NCBI GenBank assembly: GCA_900315605.1
Contig: OMZU01000018.1
Location: 1 to 32,607, forward strand
Direction of reading: 5' to 3'
DNA: 32,607 bases
Origin: an uncultured Eubacteriales bacterium
GTDB lineage: Bacteria; Bacillota; Clostridia; Oscillospirales; Acutalibacteraceae
Shown here: positions 1 through 7,336 of the stretch, piece by piece
How positions within the stretch are numbered: the stretch's first letter is position 1
How the letters are laid out: each line of letters begins with the position of its first letter
Position numbers and translations under genes: made by a program
Notes under the pieces: model-generated
What the model saw: only the letters and a program-made list of their open reading frames with translations
What the model was told of the DNA's origin: nothing
Databases searched by the model: none

Positions 1-2
1 TG

Positions 3-62
3 AAATCTCCTTGTTTTTTTGATGTGTTTTTTCTTTCTTATCCACATCTTACAGGGAGATTT
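3..62. repeat. Imperfect inverted repeat at the left edge
   Basis: An 11-base arm at 3-13 and its near complement at 52-62 match at 10 of 11 positions around a T-rich loop. It could be a weak terminator or the edge of a repeat element whose other part lies outside the window. No gene is visible in 1-120. Confidence 0.25.
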
Positions 63-121
63 TATTTTTTGCAAACTTCATGTTCTATAGGAATGCTTGT
101 GTTTTGTAATAATTTTTTCTA

Positions 122-471
122 AGGCAACACCGCATTTTTAAGTGTGGAGTTTCGGTCGTGAAGAAAGGTTTTGTTTAACAAACACCTTTGTTCCCGGTTG
201 TATTAATATTTATTCAGCAATAGTTTTCTATTAGTGCATTGTTGGGGCGACCATTGTGTGCGACCCTACAACTGTCAAGGAAAACTAAAATATAGCCATA
301 GTAATACAGTCGGGAGCAAAGGTGTTTTTCTTACAAATTCTGTCTGCCCGACCGAAATTGTCCATTGTCAATTGTCCATTGTCAATTGAATTAAAGTCGT
401 GAACAAACTTATTTTTTAAATAAAACGTGTCTGCTCGACAGAAGCTCCAAGCTCAATTACGCGGTATTGCT
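122..471. repeat. Foldback MITE-like element
   Basis: This is a gene-free stretch of about 350 bases built as nested inverted repeats. The ends are related in inverted orientation: GGCAACACCGC near 123 and GCGGTATTGC at 461-470. Inside, 150-158 pairs with 349-357. A 24-base arm at 181-204 pairs with 303-326 at 21 of 24 positions, and 239-249 pairs with 261-271 around the centre. A short direct repeat of TTGTCCATTGTCAA lies near 359-388. There is no transposase, so it is read as a non-autonomous foldback element. Its right end touches the stop codon of the GTPase gene at 472, so it may also supply that gene's transcription end. Confidence 0.5.
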
Positions 472-3057
472 CTAAAACTCTTCGTTGATTATGCTTCTGA
501 TTTCTTCCTCAGCCTGGCGAACCTCCTCGTAAAAGGCTCTTGACGACACCCTCAGCGCACCGTTGCCTAGAATTATAAGCTGTTCGAGCGCGTCGGAGGT
601 GACAACCCTTACGCGGTGGTTCTTTGCAAGCTTGTGAGATGTTCGCTCAATATAGGTGTCGGCTGTTTCGGCTTCCTTGGTATAAACTATGCTGATCCCG
701 TCCACAGTCTCGATCTCGCGGTGCGCGCCCTTGACCTTGTAGGCGTCGAACACCAAGATCAGCTCGCAGCCCCTAAAGCCCTGATAATTGCAAAGGATAG
801 TGGTCAGGCAGCTTCTCGCGCCGTCAATGTTTTCTTCCGCCAAGGTCCTGAGCTTGTCCCACGCGAAAATAACGTTGTAGCCGTCCACCAAAATATATTC
901 CGTGCCGTCAAATTCGGGCGCGGGCTTTTTGTACTTGTTGTTTGCAGCCGTATCGGGTGCTTTAAAATGCCGCTTGGTTTCATTCACCCTGCGCCTGCGC
1001 ACCGGACCGTAGGTCTGCTCAAAAATCTGCATAAGCTCTTTGTCGAGCGCGAAAATATCCTCTTGGGTCTTGCACCTTTCAAAAATGCTTTTCCTGCCGG
1101 AGCCGGCGGCTTCGTCGGTCTTGGGATTGAGCACGGACGGAAGGTGCATGTGCTTTTCGACCTCATCCCAGCTCACGTTGTGTCCTGCGCCGTGGGAGCA
1201 AAAGACAGAGCCACAGGGATTTTCAAGGTCGGAATCCGGATCGTATCCGGCGGCTGAAATGATTTCATCGGCATTGTGGCAGGGCGCATAGCCCTTTAAG
1301 CTGCAACTCAGCCTTCCTCTGCCTCTTGTGTACTGAACGACCTCGGAGGCGTAGCCGCGCATCTCCGAAACAGGCGCAACACCCCTGAGCACCGACATTT
1401 CTCCGTCGGATTCGGGCGGATCAAAGCTTCCGCAAAGCCTTTGGATATCCGACATAGCCCTGCCGACGTTCTCGGTAGGTATCTCAAGCGTAAAGTCATA
1501 GACAGGCTCAAGCAAAACGCTTTTGGCGCGGCGCAGACCCTGCCTTACGGCGCGGTAGGTCGCCTGCCTGAAATCTCCGCCCTCGGTATGCTTTGCGTGA
1601 GCCCTGCCCGAGACGAGAATGATCTCCATATCCGTTATCGGCGCGCCGGTCAGCACACCGAGGTGAGTTTTTTCATAAAGGTGGGTCAAGATCAGCCGCT
1701 GCCAGTTTTTGTCGAGCTGATCCTCGCGACACTCGCTTTTGAAAACCAATCCGCTGTCGCGCGGCACAGGCTTCAAAATCAAATGCACCTCGGCGTAGTG
1801 GCGCAGCGGCTCAAAATGCCCCACGCCCTCGGCAGGCTCCGAGATAGTTTCCTTGTAGATAATATTTCCCTCGCCGAAGCCGACTTCAAAGCCAAAGCGT
1901 TCGCGTATTATGCTCTGCAAAATTTCAAGCTGGATCTCGCCCATGAGCCTGAGCTGGATCTCGCCGAGACGCTCATTCCAAACAACGTTGAGCTGAGGGT
2001 CCTCGGTCTCCAAAATCCGCATTTTTGCCAGCGCAGTGTGAGAGTCGATCTCGGGCGGCAGCAAGAGAGTGTAGGTCAGAACCGGCTCCAGCACAGGCAG
2101 CTCCGCTTCTCCCTGCGCGCCCAGACCGTCGCCGGGCTTTGTAAAGCTGATACCCGTTACCGCGCAGACAGTTCCGGCGCGAGCCTCGTCGATTGAGGTG
2201 AATTTTTCGCCGGAATAAATGCGGATTTGGCTGACCTTTTCGCCGTTAGTGTTTGAGCTGCTTTGCAAAACATCTCTTACGCGCAAAGCTCCGCCGGTGA
2301 TCTTTAGGTGAGTAAGGCGGTTGCCGCGGCCGTCCTCCGAGATTTTGTAGACCCTTGCGGCGAATTCGTTTTTGTACTCCGGCATTTGGGTGTAGCGTTC
2401 AAGGCAGCCCAAAAAATCCTCAACGCCGTCGAGCCTGAGCGCGGAACCGAAAAGGCAGGGAAAAACCTTTCGCTGTGCGATCGCGCGGACTATATCCGAG
2501 CGCGGGATCTCGCCGTTTTTGTCAAAGCTGTTGAGCAGACCTTCATCGCAAAGCGCGAGCGATTCAAGAAATTCATCGGAATCTTCCTCGCCGAAATCCA
2601 CACAGTTTTCGCTGAGCCTTGCGCGAAGATTTTCCGTGACAGCCGCCTTGTCCGCACCGCTGAGATCCATTTTGTTCACAAAAACAAAGCACGGAACGTT
2701 GTAGCGCGCGAGGAGCTTCCACAGGGTTTCGGTGTGGCTCTGAACTCCGTCGGTGCCGCTGACAACGAGTATGGCGTAGTCGAGCACCTGCAAGGTGCGC
2801 TCGGTCTCGGCAGAAAAATCGACGTGGCCGGGAGTGTCGAGCAAAGTAAATTCGGTATCGCCGAAGCTAAAGACCGCCTGCTTTGAAAATATAGTGATGC
2901 CCCTGTCGCGTTCAAGAGAAAATGTGTCGAGAAACGAATCGCCGTGATCTACCCTGCCGAGCTTTCCGATGCTGCCGGAGCAATACATCAACGCCTCGGA
3001 GAGAGTGGTTTTTCCCGAATCGACATGAGCCAAAATACCAATGACTGTTTTTTTCAT
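472..3057 (-). CDS. EF-G/TetM-like ribosomal GTPase with C-terminal YacP-like NYN domain
   Basis: This is an 861-residue translational GTPase of the EF-G / TetM-TetO family. The G1 motif AHVDSGKTT lies at about residues 10-18, G3 DTPGH at 74-78 and G4 NKMD at 128-131, followed by EF-G-like domains II to V up to about residue 640. TetM proteins are about 640 residues. The extra ~200 C-terminal residues contain VDGYN, LVFDAY and VVTSDALEQ, typical of the YacP-like NYN (PIN-like) RNase fold. The ATG at 3057 is chosen because AGGA lies 10 bases upstream. The in-frame GTG at 3066 has no usable ribosome binding site. It probably acts on ribosomes. Tetracycline resistance is not implied, because many such fusions in Clostridia have no known resistance role. 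It is divergent from the DUF4250 gene. Confidence 0.85.
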   Translation of the reverse strand: MKKTVIGILAHVDSGKTTLSEALMYCSGSIGKLGRVDHGDSFLDTFSLERDRGITIFSKQAVFSFGDTEFTLLDTPGHVDFSAETERTLQVLDYAILVVSGTDGVQSHTETLWKLLARYNVPCFVFVNKMDLSGADKAAVTENLRARLSENCVDFGEEDSDEFLESLALCDEGLLNSFDKNGEIPRSDIVRAIAQRKVFPCLFGSALRLDGVEDFLGCLERYTQMPEYKNEFAARVYKISEDGRGNRLTHLKITGGALRVRDVLQSSSNTNGEKVSQIRIYSGEKFTSIDEARAGTVCAVTGISFTKPGDGLGAQGEAELPVLEPVLTYTLLLPPEIDSHTALAKMRILETEDPQLNVVWNERLGEIQLRLMGEIQLEILQSIIRERFGFEVGFGEGNIIYKETISEPAEGVGHFEPLRHYAEVHLILKPVPRDSGLVFKSECREDQLDKNWQRLILTHLYEKTHLGVLTGAPITDMEIILVSGRAHAKHTEGGDFRQATYRAVRQGLRRAKSVLLEPVYDFTLEIPTENVGRAMSDIQRLCGSFDPPESDGEMSVLRGVAPVSEMRGYASEVVQYTRGRGRLSCSLKGYAPCHNADEIISAAGYDPDSDLENPCGSVFCSHGAGHNVSWDEVEKHMHLPSVLNPKTDEAAGSGRKSIFERCKTQEDIFALDKELMQIFEQTYGPVRRRRVNETKRHFKAPDTAANNKYKKPAPEFDGTEYILVDGYNVIFAWDKLRTLAEENIDGARSCLTTILCNYQGFRGCELILVFDAYKVKGAHREIETVDGISIVYTKEAETADTYIERTSHKLAKNHRVRVVTSDALEQLIILGNGALRVSSRAFYEEVRQAEEEIRSIINEEF

Positions 3058-3077
3058 AAATATCACGTCCTACCCTG

Positions 3078-3106
3078 ATTATAGCACGCCCGGACGTGAT
3101 TGTAAA
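3078..3106 (-). promoter_or_regulatory. Promoter of the GTPase gene, with operator-like inverted repeat
   Basis: On the minus strand, TTTACA (3101-3106) and TATAAT (3078-3083) are separated by 17 bases. A perfect 9-base inverted repeat, ATCACGTCC at 3062-3070 and GGACGTGAT at 3092-3100, flanks the -10 box. One arm lies in the spacer and the other in the leader, overlapping the ribosome binding site. That layout fits a repressor site, but no regulator is identified. Confidence 0.65.
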
Positions 3107-3115
3107 TTAAAAATC

Positions 3116-3143
3116 TTGACAAAAGCGAGTGTTGGAATATAAT
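3116..3143 (+). promoter_or_regulatory. Sigma-A type promoter of the DUF4250 gene
   Basis: A consensus TTGACA at 3116-3121 and TATAAT at 3138-3143 are 16 bases apart. Transcription should begin near 3150, which excludes the in-frame TTG at 3143 as the start of the downstream gene. Confidence 0.75.
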
Positions 3144-3184
3144 TGTATTATGACCTGAGCAACAAAGCTAAAGGAGATGATTTT

Positions 3185-3358
3185 TTGCTTCCGAAGGACC
3201 CTATGATCCTGCTGAGCTACACAAACACAAAGCTGCGCGACGACTACGCCACGCTTGACGAAATGTGCGACGACCTCGGGATCGACCGAACAGAAATCGA
3301 GCAGCCGCTGGCGGAGCTTGGCTACAGCTACAGCAAGGAGCTTAATAAGTTTGTGTAA
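3185..3358 (+). CDS. DUF4250 domain-containing small protein
   Basis: A 57-residue protein beginning MLPKDPMILLSYTNTKLRD and ending with the typical GYSYSKELNKFV tail. It matches the DUF4250 family over its whole length. The TTG start at 3185 is preferred because AAGGAG lies about 8 bases upstream, LPKDP is the usual family start, and the promoter just upstream rules out earlier codons. The middle part (YATLDEMCDDLGIDRTEIEQ) looks like a small helix-turn-helix, so DNA binding is possible, but the family has no established function. It is monocistronic and divergent from the GTPase gene. Confidence 0.8.
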   Translation: MLPKDPMILLSYTNTKLRDDYATLDEMCDDLGIDRTEIEQPLAELGYSYSKELNKFV

Positions 3359-3374
3359 TAACTTCGCCGAATCG

Positions 3375-3403
3375 TTGACAAGAACAAAAAAATCCTGTAT
3401 AAT
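3375..3403 (+). promoter_or_regulatory. Consensus promoter upstream of the truncated tRNA-Leu
   Basis: TTGACA at 3375-3380 and TATAAT at 3398-3403 are separated by 17 bases, a perfect sigma-A promoter. It points at the tRNA-Leu remnant about 70 bases downstream and probably once drove a tRNA-Leu gene. It may now drive the small membrane protein gene. Confidence 0.7.
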
Positions 3404-3475
3404 AACTATTGGATTTTCAAAGTCAAGCAAAGAATAATTTTCCATTTTCCATTTTCAACTTTCAATTTTATATAA

Positions 3476-3513
3476 GCGCCTGTGGTGGAACTGGCAGACA
3501 CGCCGGATTTAGA
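3476..3513 (+). pseudogene. 5' fragment of a tRNA-Leu gene
   Basis: The sequence starts with the acceptor strand GCGCCTG, then TGGTGGAA, CTGGCAGACACG and the 5' side of an anticodon stem-loop ending ATTTAGA. It closely parallels the intact tRNA-Leu at 4080. After about 3513 the similarity stops. The 3' side of the anticodon stem, variable arm, T arm and CAGGCGC acceptor strand are absent from the neighbourhood. It is read as a tRNA gene cut in the anticodon loop. Confidence 0.65.
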
Positions 3514-3534
3514 TGACGACACTTTGGTGATAAT

Positions 3535-3960
3535 ATGAGTGCTTTTGTTAAAAAGTATATACTTAATGTAAAATGTATTCTTTTATTCTTTGTTGCCTTA
3601 TCACCTGCTTTAGGAACATTATTTATCTCTGCACTACAGTCAGTATTGGCAAGTTTTGATTCAACACCTTTATTTCTTGTTGCGCTGGAAGATGTTTTCG
3701 GAAGCCCTTTTATATATTTGGTTGCTCTGGTATTACTGGTAATATTTTCAATCGACCTTGGGCATTGTATTGTATTAAACATCATTCAATTCGTCAGTAC
3801 TTTTTCTGTAATTTGGGCGTTAGGCGGAAGCTCGGCGGGAAATAGTGAAAATTTGTTGATAATCGTTGGTTTGATCTTATTAGGTTTTTTTGTTATATTA
3901 CATGTAATAGCGGTTGTAATAAAAATAATTATAATTAAACATAAAAAGGCGAATGGTTAA
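3535..3960 (+). CDS. Small hypothetical membrane protein
   Basis: A 141-residue protein not recognised as any known family. It has four hydrophobic segments, at about residues 12-36, 56-73, 78-97 and 107-132, and a basic tail KHKKANG, so it should be an inner-membrane protein with four helices. The ribosome binding site is weak (GGTGAT before the ATG). It begins 21 bases after the truncated tRNA-Leu and lies downstream of the consensus promoter at 3375. Base composition is AT-rich, like the ATPase/nuclease cassette that follows the next tRNA, so it may have arrived with that material. Confidence 0.55.
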   Translation: MSAFVKKYILNVKCILLFFVALSPALGTLFISALQSVLASFDSTPLFLVALEDVFGSPFIYLVALVLLVIFSIDLGHCIVLNIIQFVSTFSVIWALGGSSAGNSENLLIIVGLILLGFFVILHVIAVVIKIIIIKHKKANG

Positions 3961-4079
3961 CTGCTTATTATTTGCGGACATAGTGAATTTTTGACTCAAA
4001 ATTTTCAGGTAACGTCCCCTCGGTATAACAATTAAATAGCAGATAAATATCGGGTTTTGCGACCTGATTTTATAGATTT

Positions 4080-4163
4080 GCGGGCGTGGTGGAATTGGCA
4101 GACACGCAAGATTTAGGTTCTTGTGCCAATGGTGTGCAGGTTCAAGTCCTGTCGCCCGCACCA
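4080..4163 (+). tRNA. tRNA-Leu (anticodon UAG), CCA encoded
   Basis: The acceptor strands GCGGGCG (4080-4086) and CGCCCGC (4153-4159) pair perfectly, followed by A and an encoded CCA. The D arm TGGTGGAATTGGCAGA and anticodon stem CAAGA/TCTTG with loop TTTAGGT give anticodon UAG. The T arm has GGTTCAAGTCC. The long variable arm is typical of leucine tRNAs. A small hairpin (4165-4180) and a terminator follow. Confidence 0.95.
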
Positions 4164-4187
4164 GAGTGGTTGATACCACTTATATTA

Positions 4188-4224
4188 ATCGGCCGCAAGG
4201 TAATACCTTGCAGCCGATTTTTGT
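4188..4224 (+). terminator. Rho-independent terminator after tRNA-Leu
   Basis: The arms ATCGGC-C-GCAAGGT and ACCTTGC-A-GCCGAT form a long hairpin with one mismatch and an AAT loop, followed by a run of T. It ends the tRNA transcript before the ATPase gene. Confidence 0.85.
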
Positions 4225-4251
4225 CTGATTTTTTAAATGAATGGATATAAT
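4221..4251 (+). promoter_or_regulatory. Probable promoter of the ATPase-nuclease operon
   Basis: A consensus TATAAT lies at 4246-4251. The best -35 is TTGTCT at 4221-4226 with a long 19-base spacer, so the promoter is likely weak. Its position supports the ATG at 4273 rather than the in-frame ATG at 4237, which lies upstream of the start of transcription. Confidence 0.4.
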
Positions 4252-4272
4252 AAATGTCAGAAGGTGAAAAAT

Positions 4273-5547
4273 ATGCATCAATTGATTTTGAAGAATGTTG
4301 GTCCCATTAAAAACTGTGAAGTATCTATTACTGATTTTAATGTGTTTACTGGTGCTCAGGCGTCAGGTAAAAGCACAATAGCTAAATCTATTTTTTTTTT
4401 CAGAACAGTTAAGGATGACATTTTTAATGCAATAATGAAAAGAAATGCAATGTTATTTGAGAATTCATCTTTATTTAAAACTGTTCAAAGAACATTAAGA
4501 AACAAGTTTCTTCAAATATTTGGAACTTCTCGGGCTATGAGCAATGAACTGTTAATGGAGTATCACTATGACGATACTTCTTATATTAGGATTACTTTTC
4601 GCCTTAAAGAAGGTGCTGACTTTATTTCTCCAAATTATGTGTATTTTGATTTTAGTAAAAACATAATTGATTTTTTGAGTCAGTACAATTCAAAAACACC
4701 CTTTTCAGATATAAAAACTGAATTAACAAACGAACTAAAATTCTTGTTTAACGATAAATATGACACTATTTTTATCCCTGCCGGTCGAAGCCTTATCACT
4801 TTGCTAACTACACAGCTCAGCTATATATTCACTAGCATGGATGAAAGTCAAAAAAGAACGATTGATTATTGTACTCAAAAGTATATAGAACTTATATCTA
4901 AAATCCGACCACTATTAACAGACGGTATTATGGGTTATTATGAGTCGATGCCTTTCAATAAGAAGTACAGTACTATTATAAGAAAAGCAATCAATTTGAC
5001 GAATGATATATTGAAGGGCAGATATGTTTTTTCAAACGGCGAAGAAAAACTATTTATTGATAGTGATAGATTTATTAAAATCAATTTCACTTCTTCTGGG
5101 CAACAAGAAGCTGTATGGATTTTCAATATTCTCTTATATCAATTGATCAATAACAAACGAACTTTTATTATTCTTGAGGAACCGGAGGCTCATCTTTATC
5201 CGGATGCACAAAAGCAAATAATGGAATTGCTTAGTTTGTTTATGAACAGCGATAATTCTCTGCTAATCACAACACACAGCCCTTATATTCTAGGAGCTAT
5301 CAACAATTTATTATATGCAAGTCAAGTATACAACAAAGCAGATTCAAATAAAAGAGTGCAAGTAGAAAGAATTATCAGTAAAGATTATTTTATTCAAACA
5401 TGCAATGCTTATTTCGTAAATGATGGTCTTATTGAAACATGTATTGATGCAGATGACAGTTTGATAATTAATGAAGTTATTGATGGAGCCTCACAAGTCA
5501 TTAACAATGACTATGATGCTTTATTCGATATTATCTACGAGGAATGA
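4273..5547 (+). CDS. AAA family ATPase (AAA_15/AAA_21, OLD/RecF-like), candidate defence protein
   Basis: A 424-residue ABC-type ATPase. The Walker A GAQASGKST is at residues 27-35, the signature-like SSGQQE at about 274-279, the Walker B FIILEEPEAHLYP at about 298-310 and the switch histidine in TTHSPYIL at 335. Between them lies an insert with IPAGRS, as in other AAA_15-type ATPases. AAGGTG lies six bases before the ATG at 4273. Such stand-alone ATPases are found as sensors or motors in anti-phage modules such as Septu, Gabija, PARIS and retron-associated systems. It has no C-terminal TOPRIM domain. The next gene starts one base after its stop and encodes a nuclease-like protein, so the two probably act as a complex. 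Confidence 0.85.
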   Translation: MHQLILKNVGPIKNCEVSITDFNVFTGAQASGKSTIAKSIFFFRTVKDDIFNAIMKRNAMLFENSSLFKTVQRTLRNKFLQIFGTSRAMSNELLMEYHYDDTSYIRITFRLKEGADFISPNYVYFDFSKNIIDFLSQYNSKTPFSDIKTELTNELKFLFNDKYDTIFIPAGRSLITLLTTQLSYIFTSMDESQKRTIDYCTQKYIELISKIRPLLTDGIMGYYESMPFNKKYSTIIRKAINLTNDILKGRYVFSNGEEKLFIDSDRFIKINFTSSGQQEAVWIFNILLYQLINNKRTFIILEEPEAHLYPDAQKQIMELLSLFMNSDNSLLITTHSPYILGAINNLLYASQVYNKADSNKRVQVERIISKDYFIQTCNAYFVNDGLIETCIDADDSLIINEVIDGASQVINNDYDALFDIIYEE

Positions 5548-5548
5548 T

Positions 5549-5968
5549 ATGCTGTTTGAAAACAAATCCCTATGTGGGAAACACGCAAAAGAGATTGTTT
5601 GTAGTGAAAACAATAAAGTTTTTAAAGCCTATAATCGCCAAAATCACATTGTTTACAAGTTTAAGATTGATGGTGATGTTCTTACTTCATCAGATTCAAG
5701 AAACCGATGTGACTATTTAGTTGAAGATGAAACTAAAAAAAGAGCATATTTAATCGAACTAAAAGGAACCCAGCTTTTACACGCTTTGGTGCAAATTGAT
5801 TCCACTATCGTACGATTTCGCCCAATACTTAAACATTATGATCTGTTTCCAAGAATTGTATATCACGGCAATACCCATGATATACATGGTAACACTTATA
5901 GAAAATTCAAGAATAAATATCCTACTACACGAGCAGAAACAGATTATATGGAAGAAGTTCTAAAATGA
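5549..5968 (+). CDS. PD-(D/E)xK-like small nuclease, partner of the ATPase
   Basis: A 139-residue protein. Residues 51-80 read as a strand with Asp55 (RCDYLVED), a turn, then a strand with Glu70-Leu-Lys72 (AYLIELKG). This is the D-x(14)-ExK core of the PD-(D/E)xK nuclease fold, followed by a helix (LLHALVQID). A preceding helix offers Glu15. The start at 5549 is chosen because GAGG overlaps the end of the ATPase gene six bases upstream and only one base separates the ATPase stop from this ATG, so the two are likely translationally coupled. The likely role is the DNA- or RNA-cutting effector of the two-gene cassette. I cannot match it to a named defence system. A terminator follows directly. 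Confidence 0.65.
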   Translation: MLFENKSLCGKHAKEIVCSENNKVFKAYNRQNHIVYKFKIDGDVLTSSDSRNRCDYLVEDETKKRAYLIELKGTQLLHALVQIDSTIVRFRPILKHYDLFPRIVYHGNTHDIHGNTYRKFKNKYPTTRAETDYMEEVLK

Positions 5969-5974
5969 TTTACT

Positions 5975-6009
5975 GGCAGACGCACCACATTGGTACGCCT
6001 GCCGTTTTT
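5975..6009 (+). terminator. Rho-independent terminator of the ATPase-nuclease operon
   Basis: GGCAG-A-CG-C-ACC and GGT-A-CG-C-CTGCC form a hairpin with two mismatches, followed by GTTTTT. It lies seven bases after the nuclease stop codon. Confidence 0.8.
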
Positions 6010-6288
6010 CTTATGCAATAAACATTCTCTCTGTCAAATTACTCTCCTCATCATAGCAATCCTTATGTCGTTCAAGCTTGGCATTGAGGTTGATTTTGAT
6101 GTGGAGTTTTTTCTTTTTCGGGGATAACAATGCTGTCCGCCGGCAGCCGGAGGTTGGCGACGCTGATTGCTCCTTTTTTCGACAATTTGCCCTTTGCAAT
6201 ATTATTGTCGCGAAGATTTCCTGCTTGTACACAGCAAGGAATTTTTAGATATTCCATTAATATTTCAAAAAAACTTTTGCCAAACAGA

Positions 6289-6312
6289 AACGTCCGCACA
6301 AAAGCGGACGTT
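6289..6312. repeat. Perfect 9-base inverted repeat
   Basis: AACGTCCGC (6289-6297) and GCGGACGTT (6304-6312) form a perfect hairpin with a six-base loop. A T-rich run follows on the minus strand after about a dozen bases, so it may be a minus-strand terminator. Confidence 0.5.
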
Positions 6313-6424
6313 GGTGCAAAATTATGAAATTGGTTCGGATGAGCCGACTTGCGATTCACGCAAATTACCTTATCATTCACAAAAGCTTTTTTCTTGCGTT
6401 TCAACTTGCAGTTCAACCAATACT

Positions 6425-6570
6425 TCAGGGGGACTGACTCAGAGCTGCGCCGAGCTTTTTGCAGGCAGCTATGGCTTCGTCGCCGGGGGCTTCATCGGCG
6501 ATCGCACACTCGCAGCAAAGCGCAAGGCGTGCGCCATAAATTGTGTGGTATTGCCTTAAAAAATTATGAA
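6425..6570 (-). repeat. MITE-like or pseudogene remnant
   Basis: Read on the minus strand this block begins TTTTTTAAGGCAATACC, close to the left terminus of the foldback element near 113-130 (TTTTTTCTAAGGCAACACC). It is followed by a GC-rich reading of about 45 codons ending at 6425 (ECAIADEAPGDEAIAACKK) that has no start codon. It is most likely a fragment of a repeat element sharing the end type of the 122-471 element. A decayed gene end is the alternative. Confidence 0.35.
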
Positions 6571-6597
6571 TTTTCTAAAAATCATCCAAAAATTGTA

Positions 6598-6625
6598 TGG
6601 CAAACGCAGATGAATCGTGTATAAT
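6598..6625 (+). promoter_or_regulatory. Probable promoter of the response regulator gene
   Basis: TATAAT at 6620-6625 is preceded, 16 bases upstream, by TGGCAA as a weak -35. The spacing to the ATG at 6661 leaves a leader of about 30 bases. Confidence 0.4.
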
Positions 6626-6660
6626 AGATTTGTTGTATACATATAACGAGGTGCTTTATT

Positions 6661-7317
6661 ATGGATCAAAAATATCAGGTCGTTGTGGTCGATGATTACC
6701 GTATTTCACGGACGTTTTTTGAAATGATGGTTCAAAACGATGTTCGCTATGCGCTTGCGGGATCGTTTTCCAACGCGGGCGACGCCGTCGCGTTCTGCCT
6801 TAATTATCCGGTCGATCTCGTGATCCTGGATGTTATGACGCGCACGGGGATCGACGGTATCACCGCCGCGCGGAAGATCAAGGAGCAAAAGCCGCAGATC
6901 AGGATCATCCTCGCGACCTCCACCGCGGAGGCGGCGTGGGAGGATGACGCGCGGGAGATCGGGGTGGAGAGCTTTTGGTACAAGGAATACAGTGAGGAAT
7001 CGTTGAGCGAGGTAATTGAGCGTACGATTGCCGGGGAACATGTCTATCCGCATAATCCCGTAGATATCAAGCTCGGCAATACAAACCGCATCGAGCTGAG
7101 CGACCGCGAGCTGAACGTCCTGCGCGAGCTGACCCTAGGCTATACCAACGAAGAGATCGCCGAGAAGCTGTGCATATCGCCGCACACAGTTCGCTCTCAT
7201 ATTCAGAACTTACTGAACAAAACCGGCTTCAAAAATCGGCTTGCTTTGGTAGTGAACGCGGCGTCGCTGGGCATCGTCGTTAATGATAAAATGAAAAGCG
7301 GGACAGCCGACAAATGA
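6661..7317 (+). CDS. LuxR/NarL-family response regulator
   Basis: A 218-residue two-component regulator. The receiver domain covers residues 1-125, with acidic residues in VVVDDYR, the phospho-acceptor Asp in LVILDVM (about residue 58) and Lys in FWYKEY (about residue 104). A LuxR helix-turn-helix covers about 140-205 (ELSDRELNVLRELTLGYTNEEIAEKL, then ISPHTVRSHIQNLLNK). GAGGTG precedes the ATG at a suitable distance. It overlaps nothing and is followed after 19 bases by the sensor gene, as in typical LuxR-linked two-component pairs. Its kinase partner is broken, so signal input to it is probably lost unless another kinase acts on it. Confidence 0.9.
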   Translation: MDQKYQVVVVDDYRISRTFFEMMVQNDVRYALAGSFSNAGDAVAFCLNYPVDLVILDVMTRTGIDGITAARKIKEQKPQIRIILATSTAEAAWEDDAREIGVESFWYKEYSEESLSEVIERTIAGEHVYPHNPVDIKLGNTNRIELSDRELNVLRELTLGYTNEEIAEKLCISPHTVRSHIQNLLNKTGFKNRLALVVNAASLGIVVNDKMKSGTADK

Positions 7318-7336
7318 TTGGCTTGGGGAAAGAAAG

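Larger units (their letters stand above)
6010..6597. other. Gene-poor stretch with repeat remnants
   Basis: I see no convincing gene here. The minus strand has an open reading of about 114 codons (6072-6416) with no clear ribosome binding site and no recognised domain. The only clear structures are the inverted repeat at 6289-6312 and the repeat-like block ending near 6570. Confidence 0.4.

Noticed and set aside
359-388. Tandem copies of TTGTCCATTGTCAA as a regulatory repeat
   Set aside because: Similar simple sequence occurs near 3440 and is common low-complexity intergenic DNA in such genomes.
1441-2196. Long plus-strand open reading inside the GTPase gene
   Set aside because: It is the antisense shadow of a well-supported GC-rich gene, with no ribosome binding site and no domain.
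472-3057. Tetracycline resistance gene
   Set aside because: Similarity is to the wider EF-G/TetM group, the protein has an extra NYN domain, and no resistance context is present.
5971-5987. Resemblance to the tRNA-Leu D arm (CTGGCAGACGC), as a possible attachment site
   Set aside because: The match is short and fully explained by the terminator inverted repeat at 5975-6003.
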